From positions 1-60,287 of the forward strand of contig DBXP01000044.1 in assembly GCA_002309575.1 (NCBI GenBank): a DNA stretch of 60,287 bases, given 5' to 3'. The notes under the pieces are model-generated. The model ran no database searches and was not told the origin of the DNA. It was given only the letters and a program-made list of their open reading frames with translations. Both the position numbers and the translations under genes were made by a program. Of this stretch, positions 49,888 through 58,169 are shown one piece after another. Each line of letters opens with the position of its first letter. Positions within the stretch are counted from its first letter, which is position 1. Origin of the DNA: a bacterium UBP6_UBA1209 (GTDB lineage: Bacteria > UBP6 > UBA1177).

Positions 49888-51542
49888 TTTGTCCTCCTGA
49901 AAAGTGCGGAATATAAGACAGAATCGACTGACGATATTGCAATCGGAGCGGCTGTGCCGAATTCATAGGCTATTTCGTTGAGCAGGTTTTCGTTCTGTTT
50001 TTCAAAAAAGAAAAAGGCGAAATCTGCGTCGTGAATGTTGTTTACACCGATAAGATCTTCTCTGACAAGCCCCTCCTCTTTCATGAAGTTGAAGGAGTTG
50101 TAGTTCAGGCCCTCGTAGGCTCCCATGATGTAGACCTTTGATTTTAAGGGTGCGTTTTTATTCAATGTTTCTGCCAAGTCAATCATGTCGTATCCCCAAA
50201 AATTCCGCTGCATCCTGAGCTCAGCGGCTCCCTCTGCTCCCCCTATCAGCAGATTATAAAACGCAGGGCCGCGTTTTGCGAATTTTACATTCGGCTGAAC
50301 GAGGGATATCGTAGCAGCAAAAAAGACCAGTGCAACAAAAGCTTCTTTGTATCTATCTGTTTTTACTAAAAATTTCAAGTTTTCTCCGATAAAAAAGACT
50401 CCCGCCGTGAGCATGAGCGGATAGCCGGTGAACCAATGTTTGATACCGCCGAAAATCGGTACAGATGGCAAAGCGATCAGAAAAATCGGGAAGAGCGATC
50501 CTGAAATCATGGCAAGCGAACTCTCCTTATCCCTTGTTGATGCAGCATTCTTAAATTCCCTGCAGAACCAGATAATACCTGCGAAGAAACAAAGAAGCTG
50601 GGGGAGCGGAGTCGTGAAAAGGGTCATCGCCCACGGAAAGCTGAACGGGAAGGGACCTGTCGCAAGCTCCTGTCCGAAGTAGTAGTTCGTGTAGTTTACG
50701 TGTTGTGTGTGGAAGGCCATATATTCGCCGACCCGGTTGACTGTATCGTGCCACATCCAGGGCCAGAGCAGGAAATAGAGCGGTATCGAAATCAGGACCA
50801 TGAAGTAGAAAACCTTGGGGACTGATGTGAAAAAATGTTTTATTGAAAAGCTGCCGTTCTCCTTCCGGTATGAAAAAAAGTAGAAGCAGAGCCACGATGC
50901 AAAGAGGATAATCGGGATGAAGAGAACGTTGTGCTTTGTTGCCATCGCAAGTGCGAAAAAGATTGCCGTGACTATATGAACCAAGAGTCTGCTGGTTTTA
51001 ATGCAAAAAAGGTAGAGAATGAATGTCGTGCTCCAGAAGAAGAGGATCGGCACGTCGAAGCAGGCGAGGTGTGAGTGAAAAAAGAGGTGCGGCATCATGA
51101 AAAACAGGATCGGCGCGGTGACCGCGGTGATGCGGTCGAAGAAAATCTGCCCGAAAAGGTAGATCATCAGGGCTGTCAGCGCGGCGAAAAAGGCGGCAAC
51201 GAGCCTTGCCGATGATCCCGTCTCCAAAATTTTCAGTTTCCGGTGAAAAATGTAGTTTGAAAGCCCGAAGAGCTCTTTCATAAACGGCGGATGCTCATGG
51301 TTGAAGCTGAAATATCTGTCGGTCTGGTTCTGCGAAAAAGGTTTCGCGAACTCGCCTTCGGCAAAGCTGCGCTCGATAGACTCGTACCAGTCTGCCATCT
51401 CGTTGGCAGCCTTCATGTAGAAGCCTTCGTCGCGTACAAAGCCGATCGCGTCACGTGTACAAAAAATCATCAAGAAAACGAAAAGGGAGACGATCGATGC
51501 GATTGCTACGTCTAACTTTGTGATTTTATTTTTAAAATTCAT
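49884..51542 (-). CDS. GT-C fold glycosyltransferase (GT39/ArnT-like)
   Basis: This 552-residue integral membrane protein has about ten or more hydrophobic helices. The first periplasmic loop has RDEGFY, the acidic motif typical of GT-C enzymes that use polyprenyl-phosphate sugars, and a HEHPPFMK motif follows near residue 85. The family includes ArnT and protein O-mannosyltransferases; acceptor and sugar cannot be told. It overlaps both neighbours by four bases, so the three genes are tightly linked and may decorate the cell surface together. Confidence 0.85.
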   Translation of the reverse strand: MNFKNKITKLDVAIASIVSLFVFLMIFCTRDAIGFVRDEGFYMKAANEMADWYESIERSFAEGEFAKPFSQNQTDRYFSFNHEHPPFMKELFGLSNYIFHRKLKILETGSSARLVAAFFAALTALMIYLFGQIFFDRITAVTAPILFFMMPHLFFHSHLACFDVPILFFWSTTFILYLFCIKTSRLLVHIVTAIFFALAMATKHNVLFIPIILFASWLCFYFFSYRKENGSFSIKHFFTSVPKVFYFMVLISIPLYFLLWPWMWHDTVNRVGEYMAFHTQHVNYTNYYFGQELATGPFPFSFPWAMTLFTTPLPQLLCFFAGIIWFCREFKNAASTRDKESSLAMISGSLFPIFLIALPSVPIFGGIKHWFTGYPLMLTAGVFFIGENLKFLVKTDRYKEAFVALVFFAATISLVQPNVKFAKRGPAFYNLLIGGAEGAAELRMQRNFWGYDMIDLAETLNKNAPLKSKVYIMGAYEGLNYNSFNFMKEEGLVREDLIGVNNIHDADFAFFFFEKQNENLLNEIAYEFGTAAPIAISSVDSVLYSALFRRTK

Positions 51543-52483
51543 CGCGTTATATATCCGTTGAAGGTGAAGTGCCTCTGCCTGTCGTCCTTTGTAGTTATCT
51601 CGATCCGGAGAGTTCCGGCTCCTTTAGGGATATCTGTCTCTTTGCGGAACGAGTTTCTGACAGAGAGGTTTTTGTACTCTAAAATTTTAGTTTCGTCGGC
51701 AAAAACCGCGACATTGACGGGTGCCTTGTTCTGAGACATCCAGCCGGCTTCGCGGAAAACCGAGTTGAAGACCAAATGTCCGCTCTCTGCCGGCAGGTCA
51801 AAGACGATCGTGAGCTTTTCCTTTGCGGTCGGATGGGCCCAGACAGCTCTTTCAGGGATCTTCCCGTTGAATCTGGCGGTAGTCCTGCCGACGTAATTCC
51901 AGCTGTTTTTCGCGCAGATCCAGTCTCCGCCGGAGTTCAGACGGCATTCGCGCTTTTTGTCTTTTCCCGAAAAGTAGACTTCACGGGCCTTGTCGATGTC
52001 GCGGGCGAAAAGCAGAAGCTTGGAAGGAGAGGGGGTTGTCTTTTCGGAAAGCAGGACGACACCTCCCGGTACGCTGAACCTTTGGATTTCGCGGAGCTTC
52101 AGCTCCTCAAGCAGAGTGCCTGCTTTTTCAGGGTCGTTAAGAAGAAAGAATATCCTGCCCGTGTCGTCATCCCTGAGACGATCCAGATCTTCACTTTTCA
52201 GCTCCTTCAGAGTCAGGTACAGAGGAAGGACTTTATCGTTGAGCATTTTTGTGAAGTCGAGGTCCCAGTCGTTTTCCGGGAATATTATGTCCCCATCCCT
52301 GAAGTTTTCGTTCAGGACCTTTGCAAATCCCTCTTCCGTCGCGGGATCAAGCTCACCGGAATTACTTAAAAAGTGCCAGAAGATCAGCGAAGCAGGAATC
52401 GAAACAATAAAGAGAACTGCAATTGCACGGCCTGAAAATTTAAAAAATTTTGCAAAAAAGTTAGTCAAATCAACCCCCAGCAT
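51539..52483 (-). CDS. Single-pass membrane protein of unknown function
   Basis: This 314-residue protein has one N-terminal hydrophobic helix (AIAVLFIVSIPASLIFWHFL), then a region around GDIIFPENDWDLDFTKML that recalls the soluble part of some GT-C glycosyltransferases. A C-terminal beta-rich domain (TIVFDLPAESGHLVFNSVF, TLRIEITTKDD) follows. ATG 52483 is chosen; an in-frame TTG at 52501 is possible, and neither has a clear ribosome site. Its stop overlaps the start of the glycosyltransferase gene by four bases. It is likely an accessory subunit, but that is inferred only from position. Confidence 0.65.
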   Translation of the reverse strand: MLGVDLTNFFAKFFKFSGRAIAVLFIVSIPASLIFWHFLSNSGELDPATEEGFAKVLNENFRDGDIIFPENDWDLDFTKMLNDKVLPLYLTLKELKSEDLDRLRDDDTGRIFFLLNDPEKAGTLLEELKLREIQRFSVPGGVVLLSEKTTPSPSKLLLFARDIDKAREVYFSGKDKKRECRLNSGGDWICAKNSWNYVGRTTARFNGKIPERAVWAHPTAKEKLTIVFDLPAESGHLVFNSVFREAGWMSQNKAPVNVAVFADETKILEYKNLSVRNSFRKETDIPKGAGTLRIEITTKDDRQRHFTFNGYITR

Positions 52484-52569
52484 GAGGATTATGGAGAGCA
52501 AGCGATGCTAAATCAAGAAAAAGAGGTGAATGGAGTCAAAAGAGATCCTTTTTTGAAATTATCGGGAGC

Positions 52570-55500
52570 TTATTTGGAAGCGAAACGTCTCAAAGCCATC
52601 GCAGCAAGAAGACCTGCCGCAGCAAGAAGCATGACGAAGATATTTTGAGAATCCTCAACAACGGTGAGCGCACATCCGCTGTCATCGCCGTCGGCAGCGA
52701 TATCATCCTCGTAGATATATTTTCTCGAGTTGAGAGGAGTTCCGATGACCTTGTCGGTGTTTTTCAGGTTGAGGTTCTTGACCTGTACCTGGAATTCCTG
52801 ACCGTTTGTCAGGGAGAGATTTGCTCTGATGGTGAGATACTTCTCTGTATCAGCCGGAACATCGTAATTCAGGTTGAAGCGGTGAGACATATTGGCGTCG
52901 AAAGAGCTGGTCTTCGCGAGTTCGACATCGCCGATACCGTCGTTGTTCGTATCTTCATAGAGTGCAAGGCTTGTGATCGCCGATCCGAACTGAGCCTGGC
53001 TTGATTTCGGAACTATGATGGTGATCCTAGTGATAGTGTCTGCCTCACCTATGGAGAGGAGCTTGATCTGGAAGACATCGTGTGTTCCGTTCATCTTTGA
53101 TTTCGCAGGAACTGCCGGGTCGTGCTCGCCGGTCGTTACGACAAAGCCCTCTGTCGGCATGAACTGGTATTTCGCGAACTCGACGGGAAGACCGTCAACA
53201 GTTGCGTTTCCGCCGTTGATATTGATGCCTTCGCTCTCTATCATGGGCGAGAATGTGGTGCTGTTTGTGATGTTGGCACCGTTGAAGTTTGCGTTTGCAA
53301 CGAAGATGATGCTGTTTCTCTTGTTCGCCCAGAGTCTGTTGGTCGGGTCGGAGGAGGTGAATCCTGCGTAGCCTGACGAAAGTGCGTCTGCCGAGCCGAG
53401 AAGAACGTCGCCGGAATCAAGTTTGCCGTCGTTGTTCATATCGTTGTACATCTTGAGGTCGGTGATCGCGATCGAAGAGTCGTTTACATCGACTCTCAGA
53501 CGGACTGAATCAAGGTTGAAGAAGCAGTCGCTTGTTTCTGCCGCAATGATGTCGATCTGACCGAGAACAAGCTCGTTTGACGGATTCGGGATAATGATGA
53601 TGTTGTCCGAGCTCTGGCTGTTTTTGCCGGCAGCGACGCTGACTGACGCGTTCTGGCATTTGACGATTTTCGGGTCGTCGATGCAGGAGCCTGAGTCCTT
53701 GTCGCAGATTTTGCCTGCGCCGCACTCGTCGTTCGAGGTGCAGGAAGCAGCTCCGACACCGCCGCAGTCAGAGAGGTCGACCGCGTCCTGAGATGTTACG
53801 CAGCCGGTCGAGATCATTCTGAGCTTCGAGGAGATGCCGAGGTTCGTTTTGTAGTCGACGACGCCGGGTGTTCTGTAAAGCGCGGTGTTTTCGATTACGT
53901 GGTTCTTAGCGGTATCTTGTCTTACTTTTGCTCTGAATCTGACGATTACAAGGTCGTTGCAGGAGAGGTAATCTTCGCCCTCTTTGCAGAAGTTGAGCGA
54001 ATCAGCGACCTTGACGCCGTTGACAAGCGGGAATCCGCCTGCATCGTCAGGGATCGGGATCCATTTTTTAGCGATCTTTTTGCCGTTCTCGACGACGAAA
54101 TCGTTTGCATATTCGGTCGATCCGGGGACATATTCCATTCCGGCCGGGATCGTATCGACTACGGAGATGTTTTTGGTAAGGTCTGTTCCCCAGTTCTGGA
54201 TCCTCATCGCGAAGGTGTGCTCGATGTTGTTCTGGCACCACTTTCCTTCGTATTGCTCGCCTGCCGAAACAGGAGTGTTCGCGGGTGTGCAGGCAACCTT
54301 TTCGGGCTGACCGGGAATATCGAACTGCGGAGTCTTGGTATCAACGCTGACAAGCATGAAGTTCGTGATGGCCTGGTCCTGGTTTGCTCCGATACGAAGT
54401 TTGATGTTTGTGCCGCCTTTGTGGAAGTGCGCAGCCATTCCTCCGTCGTTCGCTGTGTCGAGAACGAAGGTATCCATATCCATGCCGTATTCGATTTCAT
54501 CGTAGTTGAGAGCTCCGGGAACTCCGCCGATGCACTGAAGGTTCGTTCCGGTGTAGTCGTAAACCGATGAAATCGAGTTGAAGATCTCGGTGTAGTTAAG
54601 GGTAGCGAAGTTGTCGCTGAGGTATGCCGGCGGGTTGCACTCGTTGCTGATCAAAAGCCAGTCAACGCCGTCGCCCTGGACCTGGATGCCCTCTTCGTAG
54701 AGCATTCCTGTTTCGGGGTTGAGGGTCGCAAGTCCCGGGTCGCCTTCATGGGATGCAAGTGTCAGTCTGATCTCGGGGTCGGTCGGGAATTCGAAGCCGG
54801 ATACCGAAATTTCGCTGAGCTCATGGTAGTAGGGTTTGAAACCGTCATAGAGATAAACTTTCTTCGGGCTGATCGTGGCCGATGTGTAGATCAAAATGAT
54901 CGACCAGCCGGATACCATCTCTGTCGACCCTTTGTAGATGGCGTCGCTTGCGCATTTAAGGCCTGAAAGAGTGTAGGAACCATAAAGGTACGAACCGTCG
55001 AAAGAACCGCTCTGGTCTGTCTCGAGCTCACGTCCTTTCTGCTGCAAAGCCTTAAAGAAATCAACGACTTTTACTCTGTAGGTGAACCAGCTTTTGTTGG
55101 GCTCGCTGGCATCCTTGAATGCATCGAATTCGAAGTCTACGAAACCTGCTTCCGAGACTTTGTATGCCTTTTTGCCTTTGATCGTCTGGGTCGAAGAGAT
55201 CCCGGCGTTGCTTTCGTGCTGGAACGAGAGGGTGACTTCGTTGTCGGTCGGATCGTCCTTTTCGACGACCGGTACCGCACCTGTCCATACGAGGTATGCA
55301 TCTTCGATTATTGCATCCAGCGGAAGGTATGTCGCATCCAGAACGTAGGTGCTTGAATCAAGACATGTGTCGCCCTGAGGGTTGTTGATGTCTGAATCAG
55401 CCTCTGTGTTTGAAAGAAGCGACTTGAACATAACGTGGTAACCGTAAGCTCCGTCCTCCCACTTGAGCTCTGTACCCCTGTAGTTCGAAACAGAGGGGCC

Positions 55501-55572
55501 GATAGCCTTTGCGGAGAGAGCCAGAGGCAGTACGCAAAGAAGTAAAACCAAGAAAAATCTGAATTTTTTCAT
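52570..55572 (-). CDS. Large surface protein with DUF11-like repeat and MYXO-CTERM-like tail
   Basis: This 1000-residue protein starts at ATG 55572 after GAGG, with a signal peptide cut near LSAKA. The N-terminal half (about 30-400) is beta-rich. A DUF11-like module (NISVVDTIPAGMEYVPGSTEY) lies near 475, a Cys-rich CxxxDECGAGKICD segment near 625-650, and acidic calcium-loop-like stretches (MNNDGKLDSGD, TNNDGIGD) further on. The C-terminus has a Cys in DDSGCAL, a membrane helix (NIFVMLLAAAGLLAAMAL) and RRFASK, the plan of MYXO-CTERM sorting signals. Cell-surface anchoring is inferred. The promoter upstream is strong. The function is unknown. Confidence 0.85.
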   Translation of the reverse strand: MKKFRFFLVLLLCVLPLALSAKAIGPSVSNYRGTELKWEDGAYGYHVMFKSLLSNTEADSDINNPQGDTCLDSSTYVLDATYLPLDAIIEDAYLVWTGAVPVVEKDDPTDNEVTLSFQHESNAGISSTQTIKGKKAYKVSEAGFVDFEFDAFKDASEPNKSWFTYRVKVVDFFKALQQKGRELETDQSGSFDGSYLYGSYTLSGLKCASDAIYKGSTEMVSGWSIILIYTSATISPKKVYLYDGFKPYYHELSEISVSGFEFPTDPEIRLTLASHEGDPGLATLNPETGMLYEEGIQVQGDGVDWLLISNECNPPAYLSDNFATLNYTEIFNSISSVYDYTGTNLQCIGGVPGALNYDEIEYGMDMDTFVLDTANDGGMAAHFHKGGTNIKLRIGANQDQAITNFMLVSVDTKTPQFDIPGQPEKVACTPANTPVSAGEQYEGKWCQNNIEHTFAMRIQNWGTDLTKNISVVDTIPAGMEYVPGSTEYANDFVVENGKKIAKKWIPIPDDAGGFPLVNGVKVADSLNFCKEGEDYLSCNDLVIVRFRAKVRQDTAKNHVIENTALYRTPGVVDYKTNLGISSKLRMISTGCVTSQDAVDLSDCGGVGAASCTSNDECGAGKICDKDSGSCIDDPKIVKCQNASVSVAAGKNSQSSDNIIIIPNPSNELVLGQIDIIAAETSDCFFNLDSVRLRVDVNDSSIAITDLKMYNDMNNDGKLDSGDVLLGSADALSSGYAGFTSSDPTNRLWANKRNSIIFVANANFNGANITNSTTFSPMIESEGININGGNATVDGLPVEFAKYQFMPTEGFVVTTGEHDPAVPAKSKMNGTHDVFQIKLLSIGEADTITRITIIVPKSSQAQFGSAITSLALYEDTNNDGIGDVELAKTSSFDANMSHRFNLNYDVPADTEKYLTIRANLSLTNGQEFQVQVKNLNLKNTDKVIGTPLNSRKYIYEDDIAADGDDSGCALTVVEDSQNIFVMLLAAAGLLAAMALRRFASK

Positions 55573-55618
55573 CTTTAGCCTCAATAAAATGTTAAAAAAC
55601 GGACAAAATTACGCGTAA

Positions 55619-55646
55619 ATCATAGGTGCAATGCTTTTTTTGTCAA
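55619..55646 (-). promoter_or_regulatory. Promoter of the DUF11-like surface protein gene
   Basis: On the minus strand a perfect TTGACA (55646-55641) and TATGAT (55624-55619) are separated by 16 bp. Transcription would begin near 55612, about 40 bases before the ATG. Confidence 0.7.
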
Positions 55647-55673
55647 AACAATAGAAAGATTTTTTAATAATCC

Positions 55674-55701
55674 TTGAAATCGGACTGGCGAAAACTAAAC
55701 T
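55674..55701 (+). promoter_or_regulatory. Promoter candidate for the Cys-rich protein / rimI unit
   Basis: TTGAAA (55674-55679) and TAAACT (55696-55701) are separated by 16 bp. A transcript would start near 55708, about 20 bases before the ATG at 55729, which supports the long form of the downstream gene. Confidence 0.5.
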
Positions 55702-55728
55702 GTGCCAGCAAAGTGAAGTGAAAAAGAT

Positions 55729-56646
55729 ATGATAGACTCACGAAACGGTTGGATTACCTGCCTCGACTCAGAATTTTGCGATCTTTTGCCCGGAACAAAG
55801 GTGCGTCTGACGCAGTGCCTTGCCTGCAAAAACAGGTTTTGTCCTGTAAAATCAGAGATTTTCGCTGTTTGCTTCCCCGAGTGGATCCCGCTGAGCGAAG
55901 CCAGGCTGAATGCCAAAATAATCGAGCTGAACAAAAAGTTTCAGCGCAGGAAGATGTCACTCTCGCAGCTTTGCTGCCCCAAAAAAAAGCAGGTTTCAAG
56001 CTGTTCAGCGAGGAGTGTTTTCTGCAAATACAACCAGATTTGCGGAGTCAATCAGAAACGTGAAGGCGCAGAGTTTATAAGGTCAATAAGGTGGAGGAGA
56101 GAGATGATTTATTACGTAATGTATCTGGATGGCACATCGGAGATTGTAAACCGCAATGATTTCGTCAATGTCGACATCGAAAAAGTGGAGAGGGTCTATC
56201 CCGGAAACTACGAGGTCCGTGTCGTTTCCGAACTGGTCCCGCTCGGAGAGGAGCAGGCGAAGATGAACGAAACGATCGCAGGCTTCAAAGAAAAGTATAC
56301 CGGAGAGGTCGTAACAAACGGGGGGCTTGTCGAATTTCAGGAGTGGTTCGAAAAGGCGTCTGTCGGTGAAAGCGCCGTCATCCCCGAGAAGATCCTTGTT
56401 CCGCAGAAGACTTATCGTGTTGTAAAGATTAAGGATTCTGATCCTGAACCGAAGCCTAGGGAGGTGGCGGAGCCGGTCAAGCCTCTGGATGAACCGAAAA
56501 TCATCGAGCCTGAACCGGAGCTCCCTGCAGCCAAAACCGAACCTGCCGAAAAACACCAGAACAGCGATTTCGAACAGGCGACCCTTTTCGGAGAAGAGGA
56601 GTCCGCTCCGAAAAAACGCGGAAGGAAAAAAAAGGCGGAAGAGTAG
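55729..56646 (+). CDS. Unknown protein with Cys-rich N-terminus and charged C-terminus; possible internal start
   Basis: This 305-residue frame has no known family. Residues 1-115 contain 11 cysteines (CLACKNRFCP, LCCPKK, VFCKYNQICG), which suggest a metal or Fe-S binding domain. From residue 126 the protein reads MIYYVMYLDGTSEIV..., and its ATG at 56104 is directly preceded by GGAGGAGAGAG, a better ribosome site than the one at 55729. The end is acidic and Pro-rich, then Lys/Arg-rich (KKRGRKKKAEE). So a 305-residue and a 180-residue product are both possible. The promoter at 55674-55701 supports the long form. The next gene begins three bases after the stop. Confidence 0.65.
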   Translation: MIDSRNGWITCLDSEFCDLLPGTKVRLTQCLACKNRFCPVKSEIFAVCFPEWIPLSEARLNAKIIELNKKFQRRKMSLSQLCCPKKKQVSSCSARSVFCKYNQICGVNQKREGAEFIRSIRWRREMIYYVMYLDGTSEIVNRNDFVNVDIEKVERVYPGNYEVRVVSELVPLGEEQAKMNETIAGFKEKYTGEVVTNGGLVEFQEWFEKASVGESAVIPEKILVPQKTYRVVKIKDSDPEPKPREVAEPVKPLDEPKIIEPEPELPAAKTEPAEKHQNSDFEQATLFGEEESAPKKRGRKKKAEE

Positions 56647-56649
56647 CCT

Positions 56650-57135
56650 ATGCTTCTGAATCGGGATGAAATCTCTGGATATCAGGCGGAGATCGAGGCG
56701 GTAGGAGAGGCCTTTTTCGGGGATGCTACCGCATCCTTTATTAAATATATAATAGGTAATACAAATACAAATAATAGCGAATCTCATCGCCGGGTTTTTG
56801 TCAGAACTGCCGGGAGCCGTGTCGTCGCCTTTCTGATCCTTTCGACGGTGCTCGACGAGTCGGAAATCCTTCAGGTCGCTGTAAAAAAAGAGTGCCAGAG
56901 ATGCGGTCTTGCCGCTGCCCTGCTTGACGAGGTCTTCGATTTTTGCAGGAAGAGCGGGATCTCTAAAATTTTTCTCGAGGTTCGCGAAGGTAATTTCCCG
57001 GCAAGGTTGCTTTACAAAAAATTCGAATTCGAAGAGGCGGGCCTCAGGAGAGACTACTACGAAAACCCGCGTGAAAACGCTGTCGTTATGTCGAAAAATC
57101 TTTCCGTTTCTGGTGCCGAAAAACCTAAAAAATAA
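56650..57135 (+). CDS. rimI: GNAT acetyltransferase, RimI-like
   Basis: This 161-residue protein has the RimI-type GNAT pattern: ILQVAVKKECQRCGLAAALLDEV (acetyl-CoA loop, here QRCGLA instead of the usual QrxGiG/A), then LEVREGNFPARLLYKKFEFEEAGLRRDYY, typical of ribosomal protein N-terminal acetyltransferases. An Asn/Thr-rich stretch (NTNTNNSESH, residues 38-47) is coded by a short repeat of ACAAAT and is probably a loop insertion. The true substrate could be S18 or another N-terminus. It starts three bases after the Cys-rich gene. Confidence 0.8.
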   Translation: MLLNRDEISGYQAEIEAVGEAFFGDATASFIKYIIGNTNTNNSESHRRVFVRTAGSRVVAFLILSTVLDESEILQVAVKKECQRCGLAAALLDEVFDFCRKSGISKIFLEVREGNFPARLLYKKFEFEEAGLRRDYYENPRENAVVMSKNLSVSGAEKPKK

Positions 57136-57216
57136 AAAAAAGAAAAATAGCGTAAAAACAACTTGGTGTAATTCTCCAATAATTCCAACCCATTAAAATA
57201 AAAAACAGCCAAATCT

Positions 57217-57244
57217 TTGACAGTTCGAGGTCCCTCCTTATAAT
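57217..57244 (+). promoter_or_regulatory. Promoter of the str operon
   Basis: TTGACA (57217-57222) and TATAAT (57239-57244) are both perfect, with a 16-bp spacer. Transcription would start near 57251, about 38 bases before the rpsL ATG. It is the strongest promoter in the window, as expected for ribosomal protein genes. Confidence 0.85.
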
Positions 57245-57288
57245 GCCGCCCGTTTCTTGGGAATGGTACATATTTTTAGGAGTAGAAA

Positions 57289-57660
57289 ATGCCAACCATT
57301 AATCAGTTAATCAGAAAAGGTCGCAAAGACCAGCAAAACAAAAGCAAGTGTCCTGCACTTGTTTCGTGTCCGCAGAGAAAAGGCGTATGTGTCCGTGTTT
57401 ACACGACAACGCCGAAGAAGCCGAATTCGGCTCTCAGAAAGGTCGCAAGGGTTCGTTTAACAAGCGGTTTTGAAGTGACTTGTTATATCCCCGGTGAAGG
57501 CCACAATCTTCAGGAGCACAGCGTTGTTCTTGTCAGAGGCGGCAGGGTCAAGGATTTGCCGGGTGTCCGTTATCACATCGTCAGAGGCACAAACGATACC
57601 TCCGGAGTAAATAACAGAAAGCAAAGTCGTTCAAAGTACGGCGCTAAGAGACCGAAGTAG
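57289..57660 (+). CDS. rpsL: 30S ribosomal protein S12
   Basis: This 123-residue protein of the 30S decoding centre begins MPTINQLIRKGRK and contains TTPKKPNSALRKVARVRLTSG (Lys43 region, where streptomycin resistance changes occur in other species; Lys is kept here), YIPGEGHNLQEHSVVLVRGGRVKDLPGVRYH and the C-terminal RSKYGAKRPK. Length is normal. ATG 57289 follows AGGAG. It is the first gene of the str operon here. Confidence 0.98.
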   Translation: MPTINQLIRKGRKDQQNKSKCPALVSCPQRKGVCVRVYTTTPKKPNSALRKVARVRLTSGFEVTCYIPGEGHNLQEHSVVLVRGGRVKDLPGVRYHIVRGTNDTSGVNNRKQSRSKYGAKRPK

Positions 57661-57674
57661 CAGGGGGTAAACAA

Positions 57675-58145
57675 ATGCCAAGAAGAAAATGTGTAGCAAA
57701 AAGAGAGGTTTCCGTAGATCCGAAATACGGAGATGTTCTTCTTCAGAAGTTTATCAACAAGATAATGCTTCAAGGAAAGAAAAGCGTTGCAGAGACGATC
57801 GTCTACTCGGCAATCGAAACTGCAGCTCAAGGTAAAAAAGAGGGCCCGGTCGAGGTTTTCAAGCTTGCGCTCGACAACATCAGACCGCAGGTCATGGTAA
57901 AATCGACAAGACTCGGCGGCGCGACCTATCAGGTTCCTACCGAGGTTTCTCTCGAGAACAGCCAGGCGATCGGAATGAAATGGATCATCACCTTCTCGCG
58001 CAAAAGAGCTGAAAAGGGAATGGCTCAGAAGCTCGCTGCGGAGCTTGACGATGCATTCAACAAGAGAGGAAACTCCTTCAAGAGAAAAGAGGAGACCCTC
58101 AGAATGGCAGAAGCAAACAAGGCTTTCGCTCACTTTAAATGGTAA
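57675..58145 (+). CDS. rpsG: 30S ribosomal protein S7
   Basis: This 156-residue protein nucleates the 30S head by binding the 3' major domain of 16S rRNA. It begins MPRRKCVAKREVSVDPKYGD, with FINKIMLQGKKSVAE, the VEVFKLALDNIRPQVMVKSTRLGGATYQVP segment and a normal C-terminus (ANKAFAHFKW). It lies 14 bases after rpsL, with GGGGG upstream of ATG. Confidence 0.98.
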   Translation: MPRRKCVAKREVSVDPKYGDVLLQKFINKIMLQGKKSVAETIVYSAIETAAQGKKEGPVEVFKLALDNIRPQVMVKSTRLGGATYQVPTEVSLENSQAIGMKWIITFSRKRAEKGMAQKLAAELDDAFNKRGNSFKRKEETLRMAEANKAFAHFKW

Positions 58146-58169
58146 AAACAAGGTAACGGCTGACTTACG

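Noticed and set aside
57573..57660. Possible overlap of a second gene with the rpsL 3' end
   Set aside because: The rpsL C-terminus is canonical and no other frame there is supported.
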